From assembly GCF_001078595.1 (NCBI RefSeq), contig NZ_LFTY01000002.1, positions 2,971,773-3,035,772 of the forward strand: 64,000 nt of DNA. Reading direction: 5' to 3'. Positions 53,517-63,456 of this stretch are shown in pieces. The stretch is from Candidatus Rhodobacter oscarellae (GTDB lineage: Bacteria; Pseudomonadota; Alphaproteobacteria; Rhodobacterales; Rhodobacteraceae). The notes below the pieces were generated by a model that was not told the origin of the DNA, made no database searches, and saw only the letters and a list, made by a program, of their open reading frames with translations. Made by a program: the position numbers and the translations under genes. The stretch's first letter is position 1. Each line of letters starts with the position of its first letter.

Positions 53517-54581
53517 TCAAGCCGTAGGAGGCAATTTCGACAAAGGTAGGAACGGGGCGAGCCCGCGCAAGAGCACGGCGCGAATGCGTTCCCAGAACGC
53601 CCCCAGCATAAGCAGCGTGATGCCAAGGATCAGGATCGCCATGGCGGTGCCGCCAGCGTCGCCCACGGTGGTCGCAACCGCCACGACATAGCCCACGCCG
53701 GTGATCAGGAAGGACCGCCGGTCGATGATCATGGCAATCAGGGCGATCAGCCCCAAGAACGCGATCAAAAGCCCCATCGCGCCCGCGCTGTCCGAGGACA
53801 GCAAGGTCAGCGCGATGGTGTTCACGATGGCGGGTGCGGCGATCACATGCAGCCAGAACCCGTTCGCCGCGCGCCGGGTCACGCGATGCGGGTCGCTCAT
53901 GTCGAACATCATCGCCACGGCAAAGGTCGCCACGCCCAGCGCGAGCGTCAGCCAAGCAAAGTTGCTGCCCGCAGACAGCAGAAAGAAGTCCCGCAGGTCA
54001 CCAGGCGCTTCCCCGCCCGCCGCCGACTGTACCACAGCGGCGGCAAAAAGCCCGAGTGCAACGAAGGCCAGCGCAACGGGCACCCGGAACCGGAACCAAA
54101 AGACAAAGACCGCTGCGGTCGTCAGCAGCAAAGGCAATGGGATGCTGGTCAGGTCATTCTGCATGACCATGAAGGGCTGCGCGAGCCAGGCGTTGAGCCC
54201 CGCCGCGGCATTCCCGGCAAAGAGCACGGTCAGGGCAATCGCGGGCGCGACCATGCGGCGGCGGCGGATAAAGTACTCTGCCAGCGCCCACAGGACCCCT
54301 GCCCCGATCACCGCATAAAGCGTGATGCGCCCCATCGTACCGCCCAGATTGGTGCCAATCGACACGCCGGTCACGGCGATCCAGCCCATGGCCAGGATCA
54401 CCAGGCCAACGACGATGAAGATCTCGTTAAAGCCCTTGAACAGCTCAAAGGGTTCGTCCCCCGGCGCAAGGTTCTCGCGCGCGCCGCGGCGGCTATCGGC
54501 CAGCGCCGCCAAGGACGCCGCCTGCGATTCCGTCACGATTCCAGCCGAAACCGCCGCTTGGAGGTCCTTGCGCTCAATCAT
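53517..54581 (-). CDS. DUF2157-like polytopic membrane protein between hslV and hslU
   Basis: 354 residues. The N-terminal 50 residues ([31 protein letters not shown]) are cytoplasmic and recall the start of DUF2157 proteins. About ten hydrophobic segments follow, among them [19 protein letters not shown] and [14 protein letters not shown]. The ATG overlaps the hslV stop by 4 bp and the gene ends 12 bp before hslU, so all three should be translated from one message. The family has no known activity. Its place suggests a link with membrane-protein turnover or heat stress, which is inference. Confidence 0.8.
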   Translation of the reverse strand: MIERKDLQAAVSAGIVTESQAASLAALADSRRGARENLAPGDEPFELFKGFNEIFIVVGLVILAMGWIAVTGVSIGTNLGGTMGRITLYAVIGAGVLWALAEYFIRRRRMVAPAIALTVLFAGNAAAGLNAWLAQPFMVMQNDLTSIPLPLLLTTAAVFVFWFRFRVPVALAFVALGLFAAAVVQSAAGGEAPGDLRDFFLLSAGSNFAWLTLALGVATFAVAMMFDMSDPHRVTRRAANGFWLHVIAAPAIVNTIALTLLSSDSAGAMGLLIAFLGLIALIAMIIDRRSFLITGVGYVVAVATTVGDAGGTAMAILILGITLLMLGAFWERIRAVLLRGLAPFLPLSKLPPTA

Positions 54582-55132
54582 CCGGCGATGGTTTCCACGG
54601 TCAGGTTGCCGTTGGTGTAAACGCAGATATCCGCAGCGATCGCCATGGCGCGGCGGGCGACCTCCTCGGCGGATAGGTCGCCGTCCATCAATGCCCGTGC
54701 GGCGGCCAGGGCGTAGTTCCCGCCTGACCCAATCGCGGTCACGTCATGCTCTGGCTCCAGCACGTCGCCCGCGCCGGTGATCACGTAGATCTCCTTGCCG
54801 TCGCTGACGATCAGCATCGCCTCGAGCTTTTGCAGGTACTTGTCGGTGCGCCAGTCCTTGGCCAGCTCCACCGCGGCGCGTTGCAGCTGCCCTGGGGTGG
54901 CCTCCAGCTTGGTCTCCAGCCGCTCTAGCAGGGTGAAGGCGTCCGCCGTCGAACCCGCGAAGCCGCAGACCACGTCGAACCCGCCCGGGCTGAGCCGCCG
55001 CACCTTGCGCGCGGTGCCCTTGATCACGGTTTGGCCGAGGCTGACCTGCCCGTCGCCCGCGATCACCACCTCGCCGCCCTTCTTGACGCCGATAATGGTG
55101 GTGCCGTGCCAGCCTGGGAATTCTTCCGACAT
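54578..55132 (-). CDS. hslV: ATP-dependent protease proteolytic subunit HslV
   Basis: Threonine peptidase of the HslUV complex. 184 residues with a 10-residue propeptide ([10 protein letters not shown]) before the catalytic Thr11 of [10 protein letters not shown], then [43 protein letters not shown] and [12 protein letters not shown]. The ATG at 55132 follows AAGGAG. Gene order is hslV–membrane protein–hslU on the minus strand. Confidence 0.97.
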   Translation of the reverse strand: MSEEFPGWHGTTIIGVKKGGEVVIAGDGQVSLGQTVIKGTARKVRRLSPGGFDVVCGFAGSTADAFTLLERLETKLEATPGQLQRAAVELAKDWRTDKYLQKLEAMLIVSDGKEIYVITGAGDVLEPEHDVTAIGSGGNYALAAARALMDGDLSAEEVARRAMAIAADICVYTNGNLTVETIAG

Positions 55133-55227
55133 CGAACTCTCCTTACATTGACCGCCTATATGGCTATCTCGGACCTGCGGAACAACCCGCTTTGACTTCT
55201 CTTCAATCGCCGCACATAGCTAGGCGC

Positions 55228-56142
55228 ATGGCCGATGCCCAAGTCCTGCGCGTTTATCTTGACGAGACCGACCTTGCCCGCGCGGTGGACGGGTCTTTCA
55301 ATATCATGAACAAGATACGCTCTGCCTTCGAGGGCGCCGGGTATCGCGTGGAATTCGTTAAGAGCACAGCGGTCGAGCGCGCCAAATCCGCCGCGTGCGG
55401 CGGCTACGCGCTGTTTCATATGGAGGATCCGTTCCACTCCCGCGCGCTGACCCTGCGGCGCGCCTATTTCTACCCCTTCTGGCGGATCGAGTCCTCGGCC
55501 AAGCGCTGGGAGTGGCAGATCGCGAAGACAAAATTCGACCCAGAGGCGGTGAACCGAAAAGCCGCGGACCGGTTTGTGGCAAATACACGCAAGCGTCTCT
55601 TTGGTGAGATCTCGGAGGTCGAAACCGACAGCACGGTCTACATCCCGCTGCAGGGCCGCCTGTTGGACCGCCGCTCTTTCCAAACGCAAAGCCCGCTGGA
55701 CATGATCCGATCCGTTTTGGCGCATGAACAGGATCGAGAGATCGTCGTCGGGTTACATCCCAATGAGGCCTACACGACCGAGGAAACCGATGCGCTGCGC
55801 GATTTGGCCGATCAGAACCGGCGGCTAACGCTTTCATCCGAGCCGATGGTCAAACTGTTGCAGCGCTGCGATTACGTGGTGACCGAGAACTCGTCAGTCG
55901 CGCTGAGCGGTTACTTCTTTGAAAAACCCGCCGTGCTCTTCGCGCAAATCGACTTTCATCACATCGCGGCGAATGTCTCTGCGCTGGGTGCGGAGGCCGC
56001 GATCGCGTCTGCGCCCGACCTAAGGCCGGACTTCGCCGGATACCTGCACTGGTTCCTGAAGAAAACCACGATCAATGGCGGCGCGCCTGAGGCAGAGGCC
56101 CAGATTTTAGCGGCGGTGCGCTGTCGGGGCTGGAAGATTTAA
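55228..56142 (+). CDS. Capsule/polysaccharide-synthesis-like protein, function uncertain
   Basis: 304 residues from the ATG at 55228; a TTG at 55192 is possible. Residues about 135-250 resemble the second half of KpsC/KpsS-type retaining Kdo transferases and glycosyltransferase-B folds: STVYIPLQGRLLDRRSF, IVVGLHPNEAYTTEE, CDYVVTENSSVALSGYFFEKPAVLF. The Ser-Ser-Val-Ala-Leu-Ser-Gly and KPAVLF parts are the recurring signature of that group. There is no signal peptide. It is divergent from hslV. The exact substrate and whether it is active are unknown. Confidence 0.65.
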   Translation: MADAQVLRVYLDETDLARAVDGSFNIMNKIRSAFEGAGYRVEFVKSTAVERAKSAACGGYALFHMEDPFHSRALTLRRAYFYPFWRIESSAKRWEWQIAKTKFDPEAVNRKAADRFVANTRKRLFGEISEVETDSTVYIPLQGRLLDRRSFQTQSPLDMIRSVLAHEQDREIVVGLHPNEAYTTEETDALRDLADQNRRLTLSSEPMVKLLQRCDYVVTENSSVALSGYFFEKPAVLFAQIDFHHIAANVSALGAEAAIASAPDLRPDFAGYLHWFLKKTTINGGAPEAEAQILAAVRCRGWKI

Positions 56143-56145
56143 ACG

Positions 56146-56166
56146 AAAAAGGGCGCCGAAGCGCCC
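56146..56166 (-). terminator. Rho-independent terminator of trxA
   Basis: On the transcript strand GGGCGC-TTCG-GCGCCC (56166-56151) is followed by five T (56150-56146). It has a stable TTCG loop and lies 22 bp after the trxA stop. The opposite strand has no T-run. Confidence 0.9.
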
Positions 56167-56188
56167 TCAATCAATCCGTCGATTAGGA

Positions 56189-56515
56189 TCAGCCGTTGAT
56201 CGACGACTCGATCCAGTCCTGCAACGCGCCCTTCGGTGCGGCGCCGGTCTTGTTGGAAATGGGCTGGCCGTCCTTGAACATGAACAGGGCCGGGATGCCG
56301 CGCACGCCCATCTTGGCGGGCGAATCCGGGTTCTCATCCACGTTGATCTTGGCGATCTTGATCTTGCCGCTCATCTCTTCGGACAGTTCCTCAAGCGCGG
56401 GGCCGATCTGTTTGCACGGGCCGCACCACTCTGCCCAGAAGTCGACGACGACGGGGATATCAGAGTTCACAACTTCTGCTTCGAAAGTCTCATCGGTGAC
56501 GGCGACGGTGGCCAT
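56189..56515 (-). CDS. trxA: Thioredoxin
   Basis: 108 residues with the active site WCGPC (Cys31/Cys34), VDFWAEW, cis-Pro [13 protein letters not shown] and the C-terminal helix LQDWIES. The ATG at 56515 is the family start; the frame open upstream runs into the addA end and is not thioredoxin. It has its own promoter-like element and a strong terminator, so it can be made independently of the addAB operon. Confidence 0.97.
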   Translation of the reverse strand: MATVAVTDETFEAEVVNSDIPVVVDFWAEWCGPCKQIGPALEELSEEMSGKIKIAKINVDENPDSPAKMGVRGIPALFMFKDGQPISNKTGAAPKGALQDWIESSING

Positions 56516-56550
56516 GTCTGCTCTCCTTGGGCAAAGCGTTTGGGTTGCGA

Positions 56551-56578
56551 AGCTATGTGCGCCATGCTGGCGCGTCAA
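56551..56578 (-). promoter_or_regulatory. Probable promoter of trxA
   Basis: TTGACG (56578-56573) with a -10-like CATAGC about 16 bp further, some 40 bp upstream of the trxA ATG, overlapping the addA stop codon. The -10 match is weak. A GCGCCA-TGCT-GGCGC repeat lies in the spacer. Confidence 0.35.
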
Positions 56579-59500
56579 GATGTAGTCGCTCTGGACAAAG
56601 CATTCCTCACGATGTCGTGTGAGAGCGGCATGAGGCATGCGTTGCGCGTCCACAGGATCGCCAGCTCCACCGGTTTGTCGGGGAAAATCTGTTCCAAAGC
56701 AGCAAGGTAGGCGCCCATCTGGCGCAAGATGCCCTCTGGCACTTCGGCGGGGCTGCCCGGCACAACCGCGTTGGTCTTGTAATCGACGGCCAGAACTTTG
56801 CTGCCGGTGACGACCAGCTTATCCACCACACCTGCAACGCGCCTGCCGTTCAAAGCGGCAATTGACGCCGTCAGGTCAACTTCGGACTGGGTTCCGGCGA
56901 CAAAGAGATGAGAAAGCGCGGGATCTTGCAGCACGGCCATAGCCTCACGAATCGCGTCCGTTTGGGGCGCGTCGGCGAATTCTGCGGACAAAAGCTGTTG
57001 CGCCACGGCCTCTGAATGCCCCGGCTCGCATTCAGGCAGGACCTCTAGCAAGCGGTGGACCATGGAACCGTGGCGCAGCGCGGTTTCCTCGTCTTGGCCG
57101 CCCAGCCCGCCGATTGCTTTGGCGCCGCCCAGCCCCGAGGGCGCAAGGGGTTCCTCTGGTCGCGCAGGGGTGTCCGCGACCTGCGATGCCCAAATTGGGA
57201 TGGTGGTGTCCAGATCTGCGGGCTGTTTGGGCTGCTCAAGTTCGCCTTGCGCCCAGCCCAGCGGCTCGTATCTTAGCCCGTGCTCGGTATCGACCGCCCC
57301 GAGGTCTGACAGGCACTCCTTGGACTTGGCGTACCAAGACTCCGCCGCCTCGCCCACTTCCCCGGCCGCAGCAATCACCAGCCAGGTTTCCGCGCGGGTG
57401 GCGGCCACATAAAACAACCTCTCCTGCTCTTCCAACTCGCGCGCTTTCCGCCGCGTTAGAGCCGAATTCATGCCGTCCGGGCGTTCCGGTGCGGGTACTT
57501 TCCAAAAGGCGTGACCCTCGACCGGCACGATCTGGTCGCGCGCCTGAAGGTCCCGCTTGTTGGTGTCGGGCAGGATGACGATGGGCGATTCAAGCCCCTT
57601 CGCACCATGCACGGTCATCACGCGTATCTGATCCCCGGCGGTGTCGAGCTGCCGTTTGACTTCGACCTCGTCGGTCTGCATCCAACTGATGAACCCGGTC
57701 AGGCTTGGGACCTCGGCCTGTTCGTAGAAAAGCGATTGCGATAGAAGGGCGTCAATGCCGTCCTCTGCCTCTTGCCCGAGCCGACCAAGAAGCTTCCTGC
57801 GGCCCTCGTGCCGCGTCAGGATGCGCTCGATCAGATCGTATGGCCGCAAGAAATCCGCCGCGCCGCGTAGATCGTCCAGCATCGCGACGGTATCGGCAAA
57901 ATCCTCGCGGCGGCTGCGCAGCTCTTGCCACAGATAGGTTTGGCCCCGATTTGCGGCGAGCTCATAAAGCGTCGCCTCGTCCCAGCCAAAAAGCGGAGAC
58001 TTTAGCGCGGCGGCCAGGGACAGGTCATCCTCTGGCGTGGCGAGAAAGGCCATCAGCGCCGACAGGTCTTTCACGGCCATCTCGGCGCCAAGCTTTAGCC
58101 GATCCGCGCCCGCCACGGGCAGGTCATAGCGCTTGCAGGCGCGGATGACCTCTTCGAACAGGTTGGACCGCCGCCGGACCAGGATCAAAAAGTCCGAGGC
58201 CCTGATGAGCCTCTGCCCGCCCTCGCGTGTCGGCAGCGTCTGCTTGCCGATCTGCTGGGCCATGAACTCGGCCACGCGCTGGGCGAGGATCACGTCGTGA
58301 TGGTTCTCGGCGACGATATCAACCGGGTCGTACCATTCCTTCTTTTCGGGCTCTTCGGTCTTGGGCACCACCGGCCACAGGTCCACGCGCCCGGCATGCG
58401 ATTGGTGGAAGGCGCGGTGGCGCATCCCGTCAATCGTGACGGCCCGGTCGACAAACCGCAGGATCGCGTCCGACGAGCGGAAGGAATGCTCTAGCTCCAG
58501 CGGCTGAAACGGGGCCTCGATCTGCGCCAGTTTCTCGCCAAACTGGGCCTGCATGCGGTCGAATTCGCGCGGATCGGCGCCTTGGAAGGAATAGATCGAC
58601 TGCTTTTTGTCGCCCACCACAAAGATCGTGCGAAGCACATCGTCGCGGGCGCCAAGCCCGGCGGTGAACTCTTGTGCCAGGCGCTCGATGACCTGCCACT
58701 GCGCCGGGCTGGTATCCTGGGCCTCGTCCACCAGGATGTGATCCAACCCGCCGTCCAACCGGTAGAGCACCCACGAGGCCACCGCGTCATTTGACAACAA
58801 GGCGCGGCATTTGAGGATGAGATCGTCGAAATCGAGCCAGCCCATCCGCTGCTTTTCGGCGGAATATAGCCCCAGGAACTGCGCCGCGAAGCGGTGCAAG
58901 CAGGCGGACTTTTGGGCGGAATAGAGACAGTTCCGCCGATCCCTGGCCGCTTCGATCCGCTGCATGAACTGCTGCAATGGCTCTAGCGCGGCGCCAAGGC
59001 CTTCGCGACAGGCCTTGGTCGGAAACCGGTCCAGTTTCGCGCCAAACGGGGACTTGGCCGATTCCCCGTAAAGGAAGACACCCGCCAGCATTTTGATGTC
59101 GTCGATGCCCGGCTGCGCCCAGTCGATCCCCGCCAGCTTCTGCCCCGCCTTGATGTCTGTGCTGCTGCCCTCGGACAGAGCGCGCATGACCTTGGGCATG
59201 AAGAGAGGTTCTTGCCCGGTGAAGCATTCCCTCAAAAGCGCTGCATCAGAGAAATCGCGCGGCAGGCCGACGGCCTGCAAAAGATCGCCAAGCTCCGCTG
59301 GGGTGTGAAACATCTCGCGATCGTTCAGGATCGCCTGCAGAATACCGCCAAGCTCGCCGCCGCCCAGGTGCCGCGCCAAGTCGTCGAACGCCTGGCCGGA
59401 TCGCTCGGCGAGGTCTTCCGCGACCTTGTCTTGCAGCAAACGCGCGGTGCGCTCGTCGATCTCCATGAAGTTGGGCGAGATCTCGGCCTCCAGAGGAAAC

Positions 59501-59883
59501 CGCCGCAATAGCCCCGCGCAAAAAGAGTGGATGGTTTGAATGCGCAGCCCGCCGGGCGTCTCAATGGCGCGCGCGAAAAGCCTGCGGGCATCGCTGAGAC
59601 GCCCATCCGCCGCAACGCCCAGCGTTTGCAGCTCTGCGGCCAGCGAGTCATCGTCGCGCATGGACCAATCGCCAAGACGCTTGAACAGACGGTTCTGCAT
59701 CTCTGACGCGGCGGCCTTGGTATAGGTCAGGCACAGGATGTTCTGCGGTTGAACGCCCTCTAACAAGAGCCGCGCAACCCGGTCGGTCAGCACCCGCGTT
59801 TTGCCGGATCCCGCGTTGGCCGAAAGCCAGGTCGAGGTGGCGGGCTCGGCCGCCTGCACTTGTCTGAGGGTCGCTGCGTCCAT
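56575..59883 (-). CDS. addA: Double-strand break repair helicase-nuclease AddA
   Basis: UvrD-like helicase plus RecB nuclease subunit of AddAB, which processes broken DNA ends. 1102 residues from the ATG at 59883, which overlaps the addB stop (TGATG). Walker A ANAGSGKT is at 22-29; [56 protein letters not shown] and [11 protein letters not shown] are the helicase motifs. The nuclease motif AVDYKTN lies near the C-terminus. A frame extension to 59925 is rejected because of overlap and lack of similarity. Confidence 0.96.
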   Translation of the reverse strand: MDAATLRQVQAAEPATSTWLSANAGSGKTRVLTDRVARLLLEGVQPQNILCLTYTKAAASEMQNRLFKRLGDWSMRDDDSLAAELQTLGVAADGRLSDARRLFARAIETPGGLRIQTIHSFCAGLLRRFPLEAEISPNFMEIDERTARLLQDKVAEDLAERSGQAFDDLARHLGGGELGGILQAILNDREMFHTPAELGDLLQAVGLPRDFSDAALLRECFTGQEPLFMPKVMRALSEGSSTDIKAGQKLAGIDWAQPGIDDIKMLAGVFLYGESAKSPFGAKLDRFPTKACREGLGAALEPLQQFMQRIEAARDRRNCLYSAQKSACLHRFAAQFLGLYSAEKQRMGWLDFDDLILKCRALLSNDAVASWVLYRLDGGLDHILVDEAQDTSPAQWQVIERLAQEFTAGLGARDDVLRTIFVVGDKKQSIYSFQGADPREFDRMQAQFGEKLAQIEAPFQPLELEHSFRSSDAILRFVDRAVTIDGMRHRAFHQSHAGRVDLWPVVPKTEEPEKKEWYDPVDIVAENHHDVILAQRVAEFMAQQIGKQTLPTREGGQRLIRASDFLILVRRRSNLFEEVIRACKRYDLPVAGADRLKLGAEMAVKDLSALMAFLATPEDDLSLAAALKSPLFGWDEATLYELAANRGQTYLWQELRSRREDFADTVAMLDDLRGAADFLRPYDLIERILTRHEGRRKLLGRLGQEAEDGIDALLSQSLFYEQAEVPSLTGFISWMQTDEVEVKRQLDTAGDQIRVMTVHGAKGLESPIVILPDTNKRDLQARDQIVPVEGHAFWKVPAPERPDGMNSALTRRKARELEEQERLFYVAATRAETWLVIAAAGEVGEAAESWYAKSKECLSDLGAVDTEHGLRYEPLGWAQGELEQPKQPADLDTTIPIWASQVADTPARPEEPLAPSGLGGAKAIGGLGGQDEETALRHGSMVHRLLEVLPECEPGHSEAVAQQLLSAEFADAPQTDAIREAMAVLQDPALSHLFVAGTQSEVDLTASIAALNGRRVAGVVDKLVVTGSKVLAVDYKTNAVVPGSPAEVPEGILRQMGAYLAALEQIFPDKPVELAILWTRNACLMPLSHDIVRNALSRATTS

Positions 59884-62813
59884 CACCCGACATCCTCGTT
59901 TTGCGGCGGGTGGCTTTCGTCCCACTCACCGAACCGCGCAAGGTGATCGTAGTCGCCCTGCACGGATTGGCGGTTCACGGCGCGGCGAGAGCTGTACCCC
60001 CGCGACCGGTCCTGGAAGGCTGCCAAAAGCCGCCGCAGCCCGATCAGAACAGTGTCTAAGTCGCCCGAATTCGCCTCTACGGGGTCGAATTTGGGGCTTG
60101 TCCCCAACCCGATATACCCGACTTCGCAAACGGGGCCTCTGGGGACGTCCATGATCTCTCCGCGCTCGGCGATCAGCGCGGACAAAAGCAGCTGCTTGTC
60201 AAAATGCTCCTGCACTTTCGCCGTGGGGATCTGGCCGGTCTTGTAGTCATAGGCCGCAAGATCGCCGCTCGCCCCGCGATCAATCCGGTCAATCTTGCCA
60301 TAGAGGCGCATGCCGATGTCTGCCAGGTCGAAATGCCCGTCTTTCTCTAGGGCAATCGGGTCCCGCTGTGTGCGGCGCTGGTACTCGCCCGCGACGAACC
60401 AGTCTGCCAAGCCGGCCACCCGCGCCATCCATAGCCGTCGGGCCGCGGGCCATCCGACCCGTTTCTCAAGCACCGCGCCGGCGATGGACAAAAGCGCGAC
60501 GCGGTCATCCGCAAGCGACCCGGAAAGCGGAGCGGAAATGAAACGCTCGAACACCTCGTGCAAAACCGTGCCGCGCATCGCCGCGTCGGGGGATTGCCGC
60601 AGCGGATCCAGCGGCCGCAGCCCCAGGATGCGCCTGGCGTAAACGGCATATGGATCGCGGATCAGGCGTTGGACTTCGGTGATAGAGATCTCGCTGGGGC
60701 GGTCTTCCACCGGTGGCCTTGGCGAAGGACGCGGCGCGGGCGCGACGGCGTGCTGCGTGGGCGTTCCGAGGTTCTCGGCCAGTCGGACCCATTCCGAACC
60801 GCGGTCTTGCATGCCTTTCAGGGCGGACTTGCCAGTGTCCCCAAGACCGCTCAGCAGGTTCATCAGCCGGTTGAGCCAGCGCGAAGGCACGGTCTGCGCC
60901 TCGGCATCGCGGATTGATCGGCTTATGATCACGCGTTGGCCGCACACGGCCTGCTGAAAATCATGCGCCGACAGGCCAATCTCGCGTTCCGGCAGCAGCA
61001 TGCCCGCCTGATGCCGCAGGACGCGGTTCAGCCAGGGATCCGGGCGCGCGGGCTGCGGCCATGTTCCCTCGTTCAGCCCGCCAAGGATGACCAGGTCGGC
61101 GCCCTGCACCCGGGCCTCGAGCGTGCCCCAGATCATCAGGTCGGGATGCGCCAGGATTGCGCTGCGCACCTCGCCTTGGTTTAGGACGCCCCGGAACAGC
61201 GCGGTGTATTCGTCGGCGTCTAGGGTGCCGCCATAGCCGGCCTCGGACCGCAGCGATTCAACCAGATCCAGGGCGGCGACGCCCGCGGCCTCCAGCCATA
61301 GCGCGCCGGACCCCATGGCGCCCGGCCCGGCGCAAAGGCGCTCGGTCGTCGCAATGTGATGGTCAAGGCGGGCGTCCAGGCTGCTGCCATCCGGCTGCTG
61401 AAGCGCATCCAGCACGCCGCCGATCCATGCGACCCAATTGGTCCTGTCCTCGTCACCGCCCGCGGCCCATGCTTCAAGATCCCGCCGCGTGATATAGGCC
61501 GGGCCGCGGCGACGCAGCCAAAGCTCGAACTCGCGCGTCTGCAATAGATGCCCGCCGCGGCTGCCATCACCGGTCGCCACAAGCGGATGCTTCAGCAAGG
61601 CCAGGAACGTGTCCCCGGTCACTTTCCGCTGGATCAGAGACGAAACCTGCCGAAGCAAACGCCCGGGTGGAGACAAGGCCAATGGCTGCCCGGCGCTGTC
61701 ATCGGGTACGATCCGCCACCGATCCAGGGCGGCGGTGACCTGCCGTGTCAGCGTGCGGTCGGGCGTGATCAGCGCCGCGGTCTTGCCGCGTTCATGGGCG
61801 TCCCGCAGGGCCAGCGCGATCGAGAGCGCCTCGATCCGGGCAGAGGGCGCCTCGATCAGCGACACATCAGCGGTCGCTGCGTCCAGGTGTTCCAGCTTTG
61901 GCCCCTCGACAAGCCATTGATCCGTGACCGGCGCGGGCCGCAGCGCAAGCGAAACCAGCTTGCTTCGCGGTGTCGAGACGTCCTCGCCCGACCAGCACCC
62001 AATAGCCCTCGGGTCGATCCCAATCGAACGGGCCAGCTTCCCAAAGCGAAACTGCGGGTGATCCTCGCCGGTGATGGCGCTGTCCAGCTGCGACCAGGCG
62101 CTATGCGGCATATCAAAGTCGAAACCCGGCAGAACCAGCGCGCCCTGCGACAGATCGCAGACCGCGCGCATGAGTTCTGCGGTGGACCCGCGCGAGCCGG
62201 TAGAGCCCGCGACAATGACCGGATGCGACGGTGGCGCCGCTGACCAGCGGGCCTTAACCGCCTTGATCACCATCCGTTGCCGTGTCTCCGGCGTGGGCGC
62301 CTCGTCATCAAAGAGCGGTTGAATCAGCGAGATGAATTTGAGGCTCCGCTGCCAATGTCCAGAGACCTCTGCGATATCCAGCCGCTCCAAAACGCCGACA
62401 TCGACGCCTTCCGACTGCATCTCGTCCATCAGGGCCGACAGGCTGTCCGCCAGGTCGTAGATTGCGGTGCGCGGCGCCAGGTCGGGCTCGCGTTCGATCA
62501 GTTTCGAGACAAGCTGTGCCAGTTCAAGCTTACGTCGCAGCGCGGGCACCATTGGCGGGATGTCCGGGAACCGCACGTCGCGGGCGAAATCGGTGATCAG
62601 CCGGATGCGCGGCAAAAGGGTGGCCCCGCCAGCGTCAAACAGCGCCTTCAAACGGCGCTGCATGCGCCGCGTGTTGACGTAGATCTCGACATCGGGCCAG
62701 GCCTCGGGCGGCAGGCCGACCATCCGGTCGCGCAGGCCCTTCAAGAGGGCGGCGGGGAAATCCTCGCCGGGCGGTACGCCAAAGACGCGCGGTGTGTCGG
62801 TTGGCTCAAACAC
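59883..62813 (-). CDS. addB: Double-strand break repair protein AddB
   Basis: Partner of AddA, alphaproteobacterial type. 976 residues from GTG at 62813, which overlaps the stop of the upstream nucleotidyltransferase gene by 8 bp. The start MFEPTDTPRVFGVPPGEDFP is family-like. The N-terminal region has no consensus Walker A, as expected for AddB. The C-terminal RecB-type nuclease shows YDYKTGQIPTAKVQEHFDKQLLL with Asp and Lys of the active site. The CX-type iron-sulfur ligands of Bacillus AddB are not evident. Confidence 0.94.
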   Translation of the reverse strand: MFEPTDTPRVFGVPPGEDFPAALLKGLRDRMVGLPPEAWPDVEIYVNTRRMQRRLKALFDAGGATLLPRIRLITDFARDVRFPDIPPMVPALRRKLELAQLVSKLIEREPDLAPRTAIYDLADSLSALMDEMQSEGVDVGVLERLDIAEVSGHWQRSLKFISLIQPLFDDEAPTPETRQRMVIKAVKARWSAAPPSHPVIVAGSTGSRGSTAELMRAVCDLSQGALVLPGFDFDMPHSAWSQLDSAITGEDHPQFRFGKLARSIGIDPRAIGCWSGEDVSTPRSKLVSLALRPAPVTDQWLVEGPKLEHLDAATADVSLIEAPSARIEALSIALALRDAHERGKTAALITPDRTLTRQVTAALDRWRIVPDDSAGQPLALSPPGRLLRQVSSLIQRKVTGDTFLALLKHPLVATGDGSRGGHLLQTREFELWLRRRGPAYITRRDLEAWAAGGDEDRTNWVAWIGGVLDALQQPDGSSLDARLDHHIATTERLCAGPGAMGSGALWLEAAGVAALDLVESLRSEAGYGGTLDADEYTALFRGVLNQGEVRSAILAHPDLMIWGTLEARVQGADLVILGGLNEGTWPQPARPDPWLNRVLRHQAGMLLPEREIGLSAHDFQQAVCGQRVIISRSIRDAEAQTVPSRWLNRLMNLLSGLGDTGKSALKGMQDRGSEWVRLAENLGTPTQHAVAPAPRPSPRPPVEDRPSEISITEVQRLIRDPYAVYARRILGLRPLDPLRQSPDAAMRGTVLHEVFERFISAPLSGSLADDRVALLSIAGAVLEKRVGWPAARRLWMARVAGLADWFVAGEYQRRTQRDPIALEKDGHFDLADIGMRLYGKIDRIDRGASGDLAAYDYKTGQIPTAKVQEHFDKQLLLSALIAERGEIMDVPRGPVCEVGYIGLGTSPKFDPVEANSGDLDTVLIGLRRLLAAFQDRSRGYSSRRAVNRQSVQGDYDHLARFGEWDESHPPQNEDVG

Positions 62814-63456
62814 CCAGCATATCCTTTGCCAGTGCGATGCTCTCGGGCTGGCCGACATCGCACCATTTCCCCGGATAGCTCATGCCATAAAGGCGATCCT
62901 CCGACAGCATCCGGTCCCAGATGAGGTTCAGCGAGAAAACCTCGTCCTTGACCAGCTCCAGACTGTCCGTCTTAAGGATCTGAGCGCCGACATAAACCGT
63001 CCCGGGCCCGCGCCTAAGTCGCCCATCCGCGCCGAGTCCAAAGTCACCGGCACCGCGGTGACCCATCGCTCGTTCAGGCTCTATCACAGCCAAAAGCGCA
63101 TCCATTTTGTCCGGCTGCCACGCCGCGCGCAGAAGCTCTAGCACATTTGGCCCCTGCCAAACGGCATCTGAGTTCAGCGTGATCACAGGCCCCTTGGGGA
63201 ATTGCGGCAAGGCGTGGCGCAGCCCGCCCCCGGTTTCAAGCAAGACCTCCTCAAAGACAGTGCTTGCGCCGCTGCCGTTCAGATGGGCCTCGACCATGGG
63301 CGCAAGGTAGTGGGTGTTCACCACGACCTGGTCGCCCGGCGTGGTCAATGCCAGCGCGTGGTCCAGCAGCGCCTGCCCGGCAACCTCGATCAACGGCTTC
63401 GGGCGCGTATCGGTGAGCGGTGCCATGCGGGTGCCCCGCCCCGCGGCAAAAATCAT
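62806..63456 (-). CDS. murU: N-acetylmuramate-1-phosphate uridylyltransferase (MurU-like)
   Basis: Sugar-nucleotide pyrophosphorylase-like protein of 216 residues from the ATG at 63456 (TGATG overlap with the kinase gene). It begins MIFAAGRGTRMAPLTDTRPKPLIEV, the NTP-binding signature, with VITLNSDAVW providing the metal-binding Asp. Next to an AmgK-like kinase it should make UDP-MurNAc from recycled MurNAc-1-phosphate, bypassing fosfomycin-sensitive MurA. The pair precedes addB–addA in one operon, the common alphaproteobacterial order. Confidence 0.92.
   Translation of the reverse strand: MIFAAGRGTRMAPLTDTRPKPLIEVAGQALLDHALALTTPGDQVVVNTHYLAPMVEAHLNGSGASTVFEEVLLETGGGLRHALPQFPKGPVITLNSDAVWQGPNVLELLRAAWQPDKMDALLAVIEPERAMGHRGAGDFGLGADGRLRRGPGTVYVGAQILKTDSLELVKDEVFSLNLIWDRMLSEDRLYGMSYPGKWCDVGQPESIALAKDMLGV

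Noticed and set aside
55133-55227. Sigma-32 type heat-shock promoter before hslV
   Set aside because: An ATTGAAG sequence is present but no matching CCCCAT-type -10 at suitable spacing; support too weak to annotate.
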